Shown here piece after piece: positions 46,874-57,371 of a stretch of DNA of 64,000 bases (position 1 is its first letter; every line of letters begins with the position of its first letter). The DNA comes from Opeltia flavorubescens. Taxonomy: Eukaryota > Ascomycota > Lecanoromycetes > Teloschistales > Teloschistaceae. The position numbers were made by a program, and so were the translations under genes. The DNA lies in assembly GCA_000442125.1 (NCBI GenBank), contig KE546973.1, forward strand, positions 1,302,001 to 1,366,000. Direction: 5' to 3'. The notes beneath the pieces were generated by a model. The model was not told the DNA's origin and did not search any database. It was given only the letters and a program-made list of their open reading frames with translations.

Positions 46874-47939
46874 CCTGATGGCTTCAGTGTGCTGGCAACG
46901 ATAAGCTCAGCAATGGGCGATTGAAATGATAAAGGCTCTGTTAAGGACCAGCCCGACGTAGCGTTGGAAGGCCGAGAGAGGGTACTGAAGAACATCCGGC
47001 CCTATCTACATCTTGATGTTATCACCCCGCTAGAGCTCTGTGGCTTTACATTATTAACAGCTCCGAAATTTTGGCTAGAAACGTATGGCTTCCCGGTACA
47101 TCCCGTATCTCGCAGAAGTGTGGATGGTATAGCACCTCCTGGATGGTGTTGAATGAATATCACTGGATAAGCTTAATGCGAACTTGAATCGGTGGCGTCT
47201 CACTGCTGCAGATCTATGAGCCGCGGGATCTGGTAAGTTTCGGTCCATATGCATCTACGGTCCGCTAGCTGATGCTACAAAAAGGACCCACAACAGATTT
47301 CGGCAAACACCGAAGCAGACGAAACTTCACACGTCATATTACTCCCATCCTTGTCTTACGATCATGGCAGATGATCACTTGTTGATCCCCGGAGCTATTG
47401 GAGCCGCCTCAATTGAGAGATCCTACTGTATCGAAGAGTCATCACTGGTGTGGATTCCACGAGAAGCGCCAACCAGTCGCTTTTGGCTGCTCCTTGCCAG
47501 ATGATAGTACAAGTCTTACTTGGAATATACCTTCCGTACTTTGGTAAACATGTGTTCGTGCAAAATCACTCTCGGTAATGCATGAGATTCTTGGCAAGCA
47601 TCTCCTTTGAACATCTCAATAGTCATCAACGCTTTCAGCTATCGGCTATCACTTGACTCCCTCCGCTACCAAGGACAAAAGCAGACGCGGCGGAGTCTAG
47701 ACGGGCAGCCAATAGAATATCAATCGATGCATCAATTTGAAAAGGGCTTCCCAGACACTTTGATTACCTTTCCTCACATAGTCGATCATTTCATTCAAAT
47801 CGTTCAGGTCTATCTAGAGGTCCCTAGAATAGTCTCGATCGACCGACCCTGTAAAAGATGACCGCTACAGCAAAGGTACACATAACCAGCGCAGCCTGTT
47901 CACAGAAGACTGTAGAAAAATCTACCACCATCAGTCAAG
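46874..47939. other. Intergenic region
   Basis: No gene is supported. A 46-codon frame with a good start context at 47364-47504 (begins MADDHLLIPGAIG) is unrecognised and too short to call. Confidence 0.45.
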
Positions 47940-48955
47940 CTAGGCCAAGGAACAGAAAGATGCAAGATATGACGTACTGACGGGAGCCTCCATCCTCTTC
48001 TTGAAAATCGGTCGTTCGTTTGCAATCAAATTACCCTTGATAGCTTGCACATCGGCTGCTGTCATTTTCAGATGAGATCTGAAGTAGTGCTCTGCTCCTC
48101 CGTATTTTTCATCAAGAGCTTTGCTCAGCTTTTCGATATACATCTTTTTCGCCACTGTGAGCTTCTTCAATGTTTCCGCGTCCAAGCCCATCTGTGGATT
48201 CTTTAGCACCATTTCCACGAGTCTGGGCGTCTCCTTTCGAAGGCCAAGATTTGTCAGCTGGTATTCTTCCGCTGCCGTTTCTGGCGAAACGCCAGCAAGC
48301 CGGAAAAGCAGTAATACTACCGTGCCCGTACGATCTTTGCCACCCGTGCAATGAAGATAAATGGGCGAGGGATCCTTCTTTGTGAGATGATCAAAGATCG
48401 GTCTAAGCTTCATACCGTTGTCAAAAACCTCGATCCCTTTGGCGAGAAATCGCTAATAGAAAAGGTTAGCTTTTTGCTCGAGTTTGAGCAGATTGGATCA
48501 CGGCCACGTTGCTCATGGGGGTGTCCGTAACGGCTACGTACCTCTATTGAATTTTTCTCAAAATCCTGAAAAGTTTGTGCGGTAGGGATACCTTCCCTTT
48601 TTATGGCGTCCGCGAAAACGTCAATGTGTATTCTCTCTGCACCATCCAATTCAACAATAGGTTGTCGCAAATTTTCAAAGATATGGCCGGTATCCTCCGA
48701 TTGCGATGGAAGCTCCTCCTTTGTCCTGATGTCGAATATCTTCTCGATGCTAAGAGCCTTGAAAGTAGCTCTACCTTGTGGCGTAATCCTGCTAGGTTCG
48801 CCGCCACGATATATTAAACCACGACGGATGGAGCGAGACCGACCAAATATCGTTGGGATTTCATAGCCGCCAATGTCTCGAACATTGAACATGCCCTCAA
48901 TGGGCACGAATGGTGGGATAGGTAGTGGCTCATTTTGTGGCGACTCCGAAGACAT
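47940..48955 (-). CDS. Tyrosine-phosphatase-like protein (Y_phosphatase3 family)
   Basis: A 308-aa protein in two exons: 48955-48542 and 48452-47940, with an 89-bp intron. The N-terminal block FVPIEGMFNVRDIGGYEIP and RRGLIYRGGEPSRIT is typical of the family. The P-loop HCTGGKDRTG (Cys-X5-Arg) near residue 175 supplies the thiolate nucleophile and phosphate-binding Arg. A charged helical C-terminus follows, with Y-rich/AEHYFRSH. Substrates may be phosphotyrosine or phosphoinositide. A GTACGT within the last codons (47972-47977) could act as a donor and extend the C-terminus, but the unspliced TAG is the simpler model. No evidence ties it to the PKS. Confidence 0.87.
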
Positions 48956-50062
48956 CTTGATCTATAGTAGGACGAGTAAGAGGAGGTACCCATGATCACA
49001 ATATAAGCCATCCACGGCGAAAGACGCCAAGGGAACTCTGGTTAGACGTAGGGGGACATGATATCGCTGCACGAAGCACACGAGCAATCTCCTTTTCTGG
49101 TCAAACGGGCTTCTAAACCATCGCAATACCCCGGGCTTATTTCGGCGAACACAACCGAGAGTCGATCCGGCAATAACCTCGAGCAGGACCAATTGGACAC
49201 GTACATAAACATGCCACTTATGCCAGACCCACAGGTGATGCATATCTCACGATGCCACATCTTCAACATGCATGATCTACCATACATCCCATGACCGTCG
49301 ATATTAACATACTTCCGAGACGATGTGCATGAGACAATTCCTAAAGAAAGCATGTTCCATCATGGGGGTCTACTCTTCTGCCATACCTACTCTTGGTGTC
49401 CTTCATCCGTCCAACCATTCTCCTGAGTTCATGGTATCCACCTGAGATCCCTTTACGTTCTACTCAAATCGACTGCTCTAAGACCGCACTAGAGAATGGT
49501 ACCAATTCATGATGCGTTCATTTGAATAGAACCCCATGGTGGCATTATACACTATCCTTCTCTTGTGTATGGCTGATCACTGATCTGATTACAATGCCCA
49601 ATATCCGAGCATTTCCGTTAACCGCCCCAATTGATCTGGCCGAAGGTTTTCAAACTAAAGGTGACACTTCGTGACTAGCACCAACACTCCAGTACTTTTT
49701 ACCCATTTGAGACACCGCTCTACTTCTTCTCCACTATAAAAAAGCTGACTAAGGGGAGAGTTTGATAGGCATTGCCAGGAATCATCACCCAGTATCGTAG
49801 AATAGGCTATTACATAAGGTAATGGCATGTACTAAGTAGCTGTGACTAAGTTACGAACTTTGTTCTAGCTTGTAGGATCTAGATTTTCGTCCTCTATCAA
49901 AACATCCTCGCGGTCAAATGTCCAGGACGACTAGAGAACGAAAGGGTACTAAGGCCTGAGGTGTCAAAGGAACAAACTAATACCTTTTAGGATTACCTCG
50001 GGTCGATTTATCCAATTCATCATATCAATTGAGTCCTCCAAAAATTCAAACCCATTCGTTAC
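48956..50062. other. Intergenic region
   Basis: 1.1 kb without a recognisable gene. A 103-codon ATG frame on the minus strand (49042-49353) is Cys-rich but has no signal peptide, no domain and no splice context, so it is not called. Confidence 0.45.
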
Positions 50063-51205
50063 ATGCTCCGCTCCCTCTTCAAAATGGCCACCTCACCCGC
50101 TTCCAAGCGCGTAAAGACCTCTTCCCCTCCCCTCATCGGCACCCACAATGGCCATTTCCACGCCGACGAAGCCCTAGCAGTCTACCTCCTCCGCCTCCTC
50201 CCCACTTACCAACCCAGCACCCTCCTCCGCACCCGTGACCCCTCCCTCCTTTCAACATGCCACACCGTCGTTGACGTCGGCGGAGAATACGACCCCCCCA
50301 AAAACCGCTACGACCACCACCAACGCACCTTCACCACCACATTCCCCAACCACGCCACGAAACTCTCCTCCGCAGGTCTCGTGTACATGCATTTCGGGAA
50401 ATCCATAATCGCGGCACGCACCGGCCTTGATCCCGAAGCCGAAGACACCACCCTCCTGTATAAAAAACTATATACGGAATTCATAGAAGCGATAGATGCA
50501 AATGATAATGGGATATCCGTCTACCCCGCTTCAGAAACCGCGGGTATGAAAAAACGCTTCAATGATTCCGGAATCACCCTCTCCTCCCTCGTCAGCGACC
50601 TGAATAACGATTTCTCAATCTCCGCCCCGCCGACCACGGAGGCGGAAACCGATACCACGAACGGAGTTACTTCAAATTCAGGGCCGCAAGCGGAGGAAGA
50701 TGCGCGGTTTCTCGCCGCTAGCGAATTAATGGGGAAGAGCTTCTTACGGAAATTAACGGGCTACCATTCTGCATGGTTGCCGGCTAGGGCTACGGTGAGG
50801 AAGGCTTATGAAGGGAGGTTTGAAGATGATAGAGAGGGGAGGATATTGGTGTTTCGGGAACCGACGCCTTGGAAGGATCATCTTTACACTTTTGAGTCTG
50901 AAATCCGAGATGGAAGTGAACCCTCGAGCCCGCAGGAACAAAAGCCCCAAGTCCTTTATGTCCTCTACCCTGAATCTCCAGACCCACAAACTTCGAAATG
51001 GCGCATTCAAGCCGTTCCTGTCAGCAAGGATAGTTTCGAGTCTCGGAAGCCACTGCCGGAGAAATGGCGGGGGCTTAGGGATGAGGAGTTGAGCGGTGTA
51101 GTGGGGGTGGAGGGATGTGTGTTTGTGCATGCAAGTGGGTTTATTGGAGGAAATGCGACAGAGGAGGGGGCGAGGAGAATGGCAACAATGGCGGTGGACA
51201 TGTAA
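50063..51205 (+). CDS. MYG1: MYG1 (UPF0160) exonuclease family protein
   Basis: A 380-aa single-exon protein of the MYG1/UPF0160 family, related to DHH phosphoesterases. The N-terminal metal-site motif is GTHNGHFHADEALAVYLLR. The DHH-type motif is DVGGEYDPPKNRYDHHQRTF. Further family blocks are LSSAGLVYMHFG and AIDANDNGISVYP. MYG1 processes RNA precursors in the nucleus and in mitochondria. The start MLRSLFKMATSPASKR has a second Met at residue 8, so two starts could give organellar and nuclear/cytosolic forms. An acidic, Thr-rich insert lies near residue 190. The gene is convergent with IGO1. Confidence 0.92.
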   Translation: MLRSLFKMATSPASKRVKTSSPPLIGTHNGHFHADEALAVYLLRLLPTYQPSTLLRTRDPSLLSTCHTVVDVGGEYDPPKNRYDHHQRTFTTTFPNHATKLSSAGLVYMHFGKSIIAARTGLDPEAEDTTLLYKKLYTEFIEAIDANDNGISVYPASETAGMKKRFNDSGITLSSLVSDLNNDFSISAPPTTEAETDTTNGVTSNSGPQAEEDARFLAASELMGKSFLRKLTGYHSAWLPARATVRKAYEGRFEDDREGRILVFREPTPWKDHLYTFESEIRDGSEPSSPQEQKPQVLYVLYPESPDPQTSKWRIQAVPVSKDSFESRKPLPEKWRGLRDEELSGVVGVEGCVFVHASGFIGGNATEEGARRMATMAVDM

Positions 51206-51637
51206 GGGGATTAGGGTTTAGGTTGTGGGTTGGGAGAAGAGGGGAAAAGGGAGGCGGGTGGTATGTTTCATTGCATAGCGAACGGCGTTTTGATGACTGG
51301 AAAAGTGATTTAGAAATCAAGTATGATAGTAGCAATTAAGAGAGCCGGCATAGCATAGAAATATAAAGGGGAAAAAAAGTTCTCAAGCAATTCATTCCAT
51401 GTGCAAGTATCCTATCCGTAGAACCTAATGATACACCACCAACCAGTATTGTTGCTTCACCTATAGGGATCCATTTCCAAATTTCGCCATCCATCCTTCC
51501 TTCCTATGACACCCAAAGCGCCTTCCTAGGATACAAGCTTCCTTTCCCTTCCCTGCCAACTCCCATCAAATCAGATCAAGACCGTACTTCAGTCACACTA
51601 CTTCTCAACTTCCATCATTGATTCTCGCACTGCCCTC
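51206..51637. other. Convergent intergenic region
   Basis: 3'-flanking sequence of MYG1 and IGO1. Nothing was recognised. Confidence 0.5.
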
Positions 51638-52245
51638 CTACGACCACCTCCCCGGCACCGCCTTCTCCACCTTACTCTCCTCTACCACATCATCATCCTG
51701 CTCATCCACACTTTCACCCCTATGCAAAAAGCTCTGTTCCTTGACCGGACTGCCACTTGTGCCGCCCATTACATTCACGCCGCCGCTTGTGCCGCCGCTG
51801 AAACTGCCCGTACTCGCATGACCGTTCATATTGTTGGTGGAGGAAGTACCGTTTGTGCCAGGGGCGGGGGAGGTGAGGTGCGGAATGTTTTCGGGAAGGG
51901 GGTGCTGGGAGCCGATGGAAGGGACGCCGGATTCGGAGGTCTTGCCGGCTTTGGAGAGGGCGTAGTCGCCGGAATCGAAGTATTTGCGTTCCTGTGTGGG
52001 GAGAGGGCTTGTGTTAGAGTGGGTTTGTGGGGATGAAATGGTGGGGGTTTCAAAGGGAGGGGAGTACCTTGAGTTTGTTTTGGAGGAGATCCTTTTTGTT
52101 GGGCAATTTTCCGTAGAGGCGGAAGAGCTTTTGCTCTTCTTCGGTCATGGACTGTGGGNGCTGGTTAGCCAGGAATGATGGTTATCTTTCCGGCAGGAGG
52201 GATATATACGCTGATGTCCACTTTGTTCTTCTGGTGGGGATTCAT
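51638..52245 (-). CDS. IGO1: Endosulfine (IGO1/ENSA family)
   Basis: A 160-aa protein in three exons: 52245-52210, 52160-52068 and 51991-51638, with introns of 49 and 76 bp. It starts MNPHQKNKVD. The endosulfine core is complete: EEEQKLFRLYGKLPNKKDLL, then KERKYFDSGDYALSKAG. The Ser of FDSGDY is the residue phosphorylated by Greatwall/Rim15-type kinases, which turns the protein into a PP2A-B55 inhibitor during entry into quiescence or mitosis. The C-terminal 90 residues are Gly/Ser/Asn-rich and then acidic. Base 52159 is unresolved, so residue 13 is unknown. The first exon encodes only 12 residues. Confidence 0.93.
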
Positions 52246-52969
52246 GGTTTGTGATTGGGTTTTACAGAAGAGGTAATGCTAGATGGAATAATATCTCTTT
52301 TTTTTGGTAAATTTTGAGGTTTAAGAATCCGGGACTTGTTCGGTATCTGGCGAAGTGGAGTACGTATAGGGAAGGATGATGTAGGTGCGGGGCTTGGTAT
52401 TAAGTGAAGCAAGGAACGCTTGCTGCGAGGTTCACCGCAGAAACTCGTTCGTGACTTGTAGCGTGTGCTGCTGGAACCTTCACGAATCTATATCTACGTC
52501 AGCTCCTGCAATTGAGTCTCTGGATCAACCAGTGAAGTGGTCAAAATGGGATGCAGCTGGGGGAACTTACATAAAGCTGAGTTAGCTTGTTAATCAAGGT
52601 GTTGAAGGTGAATAATTGAGCTTTGATTTTTGAAAGGATCACGGATGTTTGAGAGAATGAAGATCGTCGAAGAGTGTAGCAGTGTAAATTAATATATCAC
52701 CTGAAGTGGGGAAACAAAGAGAAGAAAGTTCAAGGTCGTCTCCTGCAGGAATAGCCGATCGGCAATTGTTTTACCCGATGTGGTCCAAGCGTCACAGCTT
52801 GCATATCGAGAAATATGCTGATTGGCCAATGGACACGTCAGTCCTAGGAGGACGCATGCTTAATGTGCTTAATGCTTCGCGGCCGCATAAGATTGATCAT
52901 GTGCTCTGAAGAGGTGTGCTGATGCATCTCTGATAGTAACGAAATAAGATTGCGTATGCTTCCATCAGT
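52246..52969. other. Divergent intergenic region IGO1 / SFM1
   Basis: Presumed promoters of both genes. No coding sequence, RNA gene or repeat was recognised. Confidence 0.5.
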
Positions 52970-53827
52970 ATGGTCAGCAAGAAGACGTATGTGGTCGAGC
53001 ATCTGGACCCTGAATGCGGACCCTGGTCGACGTTGGAATATATTACCGTTGCGAAAGAGTCTTCCAATAGTGGAGCCCAATTCTATCTTTCATCCGCCCC
53101 CAAGGATTTGGACCTGTCAGATTCCCTGCGAGGTTGCCGAGGGCTAGAAATTGAACATCGCGATGTTGAAGAGATTTTTCAAGATCGCAAGAACCGAGTT
53201 TGCCTGCTGGATCCTGCAGCAAAGGACGAGTTGAGCCCGAAGGATGCGAATGATTTCGATGTATTTGTTTTTGGAGGTATCCTAGGTACGTGCGGTGAGG
53301 GTATATCTCAATAGTCCATCGATGACCAATCTGTAGGCGAAGGATAGGAGATGATCCTCCAAGAGGTACTGATCGATGTTGTGTGATGAATTCATGTGCT
53401 TAATAAAAGTAGATAGAACATCCGAATTACGAAAGAGGGGTTTCGCTGGGAGACGACTTGGTCCCGTCCAGATGACAACCGATACAGCTGTTCGGGTTAC
53501 TCGTATGATTATCCAGGGACAAAGTAGGTTGTGCTGAACGAGCCCGAAAACTTTTTCTAAAGTAGCATCAAGCCTCGCTAAACGACATCCCATATGTCGA
53601 TCATCCAGAGATACGGATCGACGAACACGAGAGCACCGAGATGCCCTTCCGCTACGTCAAAGATGCAGAAGGAAAGCCTGTGATGCCAGAAGTAAGCAGC
53701 GACACCTCTAAAGATTAATCTAGCTTAATCGGAATGCATATTTGAGACTTTGAAGCTGATCAATGAGAAGGGCATGATCGATCTCATCAAGAAGGACTCC
53801 GAAAAAGGCTTTGGAGATCTGTTCTAA
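52970..53827 (+). CDS. SFM1: SPOUT-family protein arginine methyltransferase SFM1
   Basis: A 214-aa protein (the yeast protein is about the same length) in five exons: 52970-53285, 53348-53365 (an 18-nt microexon), 53413-53523, 53573-53691 and 53747-53827. Splicing rebuilds the family core FGGILG-DDPPR-DRTSELRKRGF, then RRLGPVQMTTDTAVRVTRMI and DIPYVDHPEIR. The Gly-rich loop and the MTTDTAV block form the SPOUT knot that binds S-adenosylmethionine. SFM1 methylates ribosomal protein Rps3 on an arginine in yeast. The C-terminus KKDSEKGFGDLF fits the family. The start codon at 52970 (MVSKKTYVVEHLDPE) is the first ATG of the frame. Confidence 0.9.
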
Positions 53828-54380
53828 ACCGGCACACACTTCTCGAACCTAGTAGCTGTAAGGCATTTTGAATACAGCTAATTAGAGCTACGTGGCAAAT
53901 CTACTCACATTCGTGTTCCATCGACTTCATACAATCCATCTGTCATATCTCCTGGTGTGCTTGTCCTCCATCGTAGAATGAATGGATAACGTCGAGTGGG
54001 AGGTTTGGCATTGCTGCGGTCAAGGTTAAAGAAATTTGTCACGTAAGAGCCATGGACACTATGGAGAGTTTTTTATCTATCACATTTACTATACAGTCAG
54101 CCCGGTTGAAGTTCACCCATAACTTCAAATTTGCCCCCCAAGATGCTCCTCAATTGCTGACCCACTTTCCAAATTGTCCCGTCTTCACGAAGTTCTTCAG
54201 GCATCATTCCTCCACGCCTTGTAAGTAGCCGTATCTTACAAATGCTCTCAGTGGAAAAATCGAAAATGTTCAATCCTTGTCCCCTAGATGGTGCCCAAGT
54301 CCTTGCCTAGATTCTATTGTTATTATCATCCTTTCATGTGGTTCATGGATCTGCTATTCTACTTACCTCAGGAAATGCCT
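53828..54380. other. Intergenic region with duplicated 3' flank
   Basis: The segment 54091-54210 resembles 55181-55300 (shared ATACAGTC, AGATGCTCC/AAATGCTCC and TCTTCACGA/CTTCACAAGA-type blocks in order). Both lie downstream of the two paralogous secreted-protein genes. No gene was recognised. Confidence 0.5.
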
Positions 54381-54752
54381 TCAGTAGTCCGATGCGTAGG
54401 CTCCAATCCCAGGGGGACTGTACGACGTCATCTTCCTATAGGGAGGAAAGGTTCCTTTCTGGCGACAAGGAAGCTTTTCAAGGGTAGCAACCCGGGAGCC
54501 AGCGTCAAAAGTCCATTTGGCATTTCCGCACGATTTTATTGTACCATGGTGGTTGGATAAGGAAGCTGATCCACATTCGTCGCTGTGGGCAAGGCTGACG
54601 GTAGCAAAGCAGCCGCAGACACCATCGATGTGAAGGCTGCAACCATCATCAGCCATGGGGTGCCATGACTTGACAAGCCAGAACTCTGCGGCAGAGGTGA
54701 GAGTCAGAAAGATCAGGAGGATAAGTAGGGAGCTGATGTTATAAATCATCAT
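54381..54752 (-). CDS. Small cysteine-rich secreted protein, paralogue A
   Basis: A 123-aa single-exon protein. Residues 1-22 are a signal peptide (MMIYNISSLLILLIFLTLTS). The mature part has six cysteines with spacing C-7-C-1-C-11-C-14-C-20-C, built around GVCGC, KSCGNAKWTF and SRVATLEKLPCRQKG. The same framework occurs in the paralogue at 55456-55824. No known domain is recognised. Size, signal peptide and paired cysteines are typical of fungal small secreted or effector-like proteins; function and target are unknown. Confidence 0.7.
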   Translation of the reverse strand: MMIYNISSLLILLIFLTLTSAAEFWLVKSWHPMADDGCSLHIDGVCGCFATVSLAHSDECGSASLSNHHGTIKSCGNAKWTFDAGSRVATLEKLPCRQKGTFPPYRKMTSYSPPGIGAYASDY

Positions 54753-55455
54753 GGTGGCGGCTCAAAGTGGTGGTTCCTTTTAGCTGGATAATTCCTGAAT
54801 GGATTGAAAGTGAGGAAAGGCTTTGTGATTTGCACTGCACGAAGTTGAGCTGTAAGCCAAAATTTGGGGTAAGTAAAGCGGTGGTTTAAGACTCACCAAA
54901 GATTGACGTGGAGTGAGAGCTCTGCCGTTGCTGGTTCCAAGGGTAGTAAAGGAAGGATGGAGCTTGCAAACGAAATAACTCGATCTTTCAAGCAGATATC
55001 TTGTAACGCAATCATATCTTCACAAATTACGTACATTCCGAATGAATGTGGTTGTGCATCGATTTCATCGATAGAAGAGTCTACCTGTTGAGTCCATTGA
55101 AAAGAAATGCCCAAATGAAGGTGATTAATTTACATTTGTATGAAGTGAAGCCTGATGGGCATGTTGCCCGAATGTTTGTAATACAGTCGTCCCATCTGAA
55201 GTCCGAATTTCATCCTTCTCTATCCCCAAAATGCTCCCAAAAAATGTGACCCGAATTCTATCGCCATACCTTCACAAGATTCAGGAAATTCGATTCTCCA
55301 TGCTCCGTGAAATAATGTACAATCGCCCGACCAAAATTTGAAGGCCACCCTAATCTTTACCCCCATGATTTCTCAAAGATTGTGACCAGATTCCCATCTT
55401 TGTCCCCTGACGAAGCTCGTGAATGTTCTTATCTTCTTGTGTCGGCGAATATCTC
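54753..55455. other. Intergenic region between paralogues
   Basis: Holds the promoter of paralogue A and the 3' flank of paralogue B; 55181-55300 is the second copy of the duplicated 3' flank. No further gene copy was found. Confidence 0.5.
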
Positions 55456-55824
55456 CTACCAGTTGAAGTCAAACCCTGTGCAATCCACATTGGTATGGTG
55501 TTTCTCTGCTTCTGCAGAGAAAATACACTTCTGACGACAACCATCTCGCTCGAGGGTCGCCACGTGGCTTGGGCCAGTGCTGTTCAAGGTCCATTTGGCG
55601 TAACTGCAGGACATTATCAAGGCGGCATCAAATGGACCAACAAAAGTGCAAGCTAATTCTGATGAAACGCGGACAGTAGTGCTGCATCCGCATACATTCT
55701 GGAAGCGAAGGTCACAGCCAGTAGCCATGAAGTGTCCCTGGTTATGAAGATTAAAAACGCCGGCGGAGGTGATCACCAAGAAGTTCAAGAAGAAGAGAAA
55801 GAAGGTGAAGCTGCAAATCTTCAT
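55456..55824 (-). CDS. Small cysteine-rich secreted protein, paralogue B
   Basis: A 122-aa single-exon protein starting at the ATG at 55824 (MKICSFTFFLFFLNFLVITS, a signal peptide). The frame is open further upstream, but without an ATG in good context. It shares the framework of paralogue A: C-7-C-1-C-11-C-13-C-22-C, with NVCGC, MSCSYAKWTL and SHVATLERDGCRQK. Two additional cysteines follow near the C-terminus (QKC, VDC), giving eight in the mature chain. Identity to A outside the motifs is low, so the duplication is old or evolving fast. No known family was recognised. Confidence 0.72.
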   Translation of the reverse strand: MKICSFTFFLFFLNFLVITSAGVFNLHNQGHFMATGCDLRFQNVCGCSTTVRVSSELACTFVGPFDAALIMSCSYAKWTLNSTGPSHVATLERDGCRQKCIFSAEAEKHHTNVDCTGFDFNW

Positions 55825-57371
55825 ATTGTTGGCTAGAGGATCGTCGTATGTATCTGCCGCAACAATTCTGAACGGATCGAAGTGTCGAAAACAGCTCCTC
55901 TTTCTCACTGTGTAGAAGCTTGAGCTTTGAGGCAGTCCTTTGGTGAGGAAGGAATAGTGATAGAACACAGGACGAAAATAGAGATAATAGAGACGGGATG
56001 AGTAGGCAAGCGAACCTAGTGGGGGTTATTTTGGAGGTAGCACAGAAAGACGTCAAGGCGTGCTATAAGGCACTTGAATAAAGGAAGCAGTCAATTGTAG
56101 GAACCAAATCCAAGAGAAAGTAATCAAGTAATGGTTCAAATGAGTGAGGTGAGCAAAAGTAAAGCAAATTTCCGGGGCTTCCTTTGATAGGTAAAATTGA
56201 ATAGTGGATGCTCCCTCGGACACAGAATGAGTGGTCAGGAATCAAAAGTCCGTGCAAGCTAGGAAAATAGAAAGGAGTGACGGTTCAAAGGAGTGTAATA
56301 TGTGGTATGTGCAGGTGAGATAGATGCTGGTAGAAGAGGAACAGAAGGACGAGAGAGCGAGAGAAGTATGGAAGGCCGGGCAGTGCTCCGAGAATGAAAA
56401 TATTACCTTCACAGCTTCTTACATTGCTATGAGAACGGAAATCTACTCAGGATGAAGGACTTCAGACCAAGGAAAACCGGGTTTTCGTATCGTGGATTCT
56501 AGCATGAATGAAATGAGATAGGAGACAGATGTTGAGAACTTGACGGAAAGATATATTTTAACCACTTTGAAAAGAGAGGAAGATTCTCTGTACAAGAGTA
56601 GTCTTACAGATCGTTCATGTCTTAGCAATGTATCTAGATGCCTCCTCGACGTTGATTCCGGTATACCTGGAACATTACAACAGCAATCGCTACCCGAACA
56701 ATGCACCAGATCTTAGCAAAAACTTCGAGCGCTATTGTTGCCCGTCTAATCTCCTGAGGCAGCTTTTAGAATTGAAATTGGTGGCTGCTGGCTGGAAGTT
56801 GTACCTTGGTTTGGGGCCAAGAGGTCCCAGCACCATCATTTGAAAGACCACCTCATAAAACGTCCATTCCACATCCATTCCGAATGACATCACTCGACTA
56901 TTTCGGATGGAGGGAGATAATTCAATAATTCGTACCATCGGGAGTGTTCACATATGAGTTTCGGTATGCTTTGGCTGGAAATCGTTGTATCGCTTTCGCC
57001 TCTATCCGCTTTTTTTGCTAAACGATGGAGTGGTACTGGCGGTGAGAAGCTTCTTCTTAAATAATTGTAATCTTTGATTTCAGTTGGCTGGGCTTTTTTA
57101 CATTGCAACCTCGAAACCCTCTTGCGAACCTGTGGGGAAAAAAGGTCTGAAACCTTCATTTTGAAGATAGTCAGTGGTGAGTGGTCCTTTTTGTAATTGA
57201 GTGTTCCATCTCGAAAATCTAAGTAAAGATTTGAATTCACGAGGAGAATTGATTCTCATTTGTCTCACTACAGAGCCCATCATACTATCTTATCGAAATG
57301 GTTGTACGTCATTTAGAATACAGTGATGGAAACAATCGTCCATCATGTTCAAAGGGTATCAATTATTTTCA
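55825..57371. other. Intergenic region
   Basis: 1.5 kb between the secreted-protein pair and the PPR gene, AT-rich in parts. Only short unconserved frames were seen, and no third copy of the cysteine-rich gene. Confidence 0.5.

Noticed and set aside
47364-47504. 46-codon frame with good start context (MADDHLLIPGAIG...)
   Set aside because: Too short, unrecognised, and no splice extension could be supported.
49042-49353. 103-codon cysteine-rich frame on the minus strand
   Set aside because: No signal peptide, no regular cysteine spacing, no similarity to the secreted pair at 54-56 kb.
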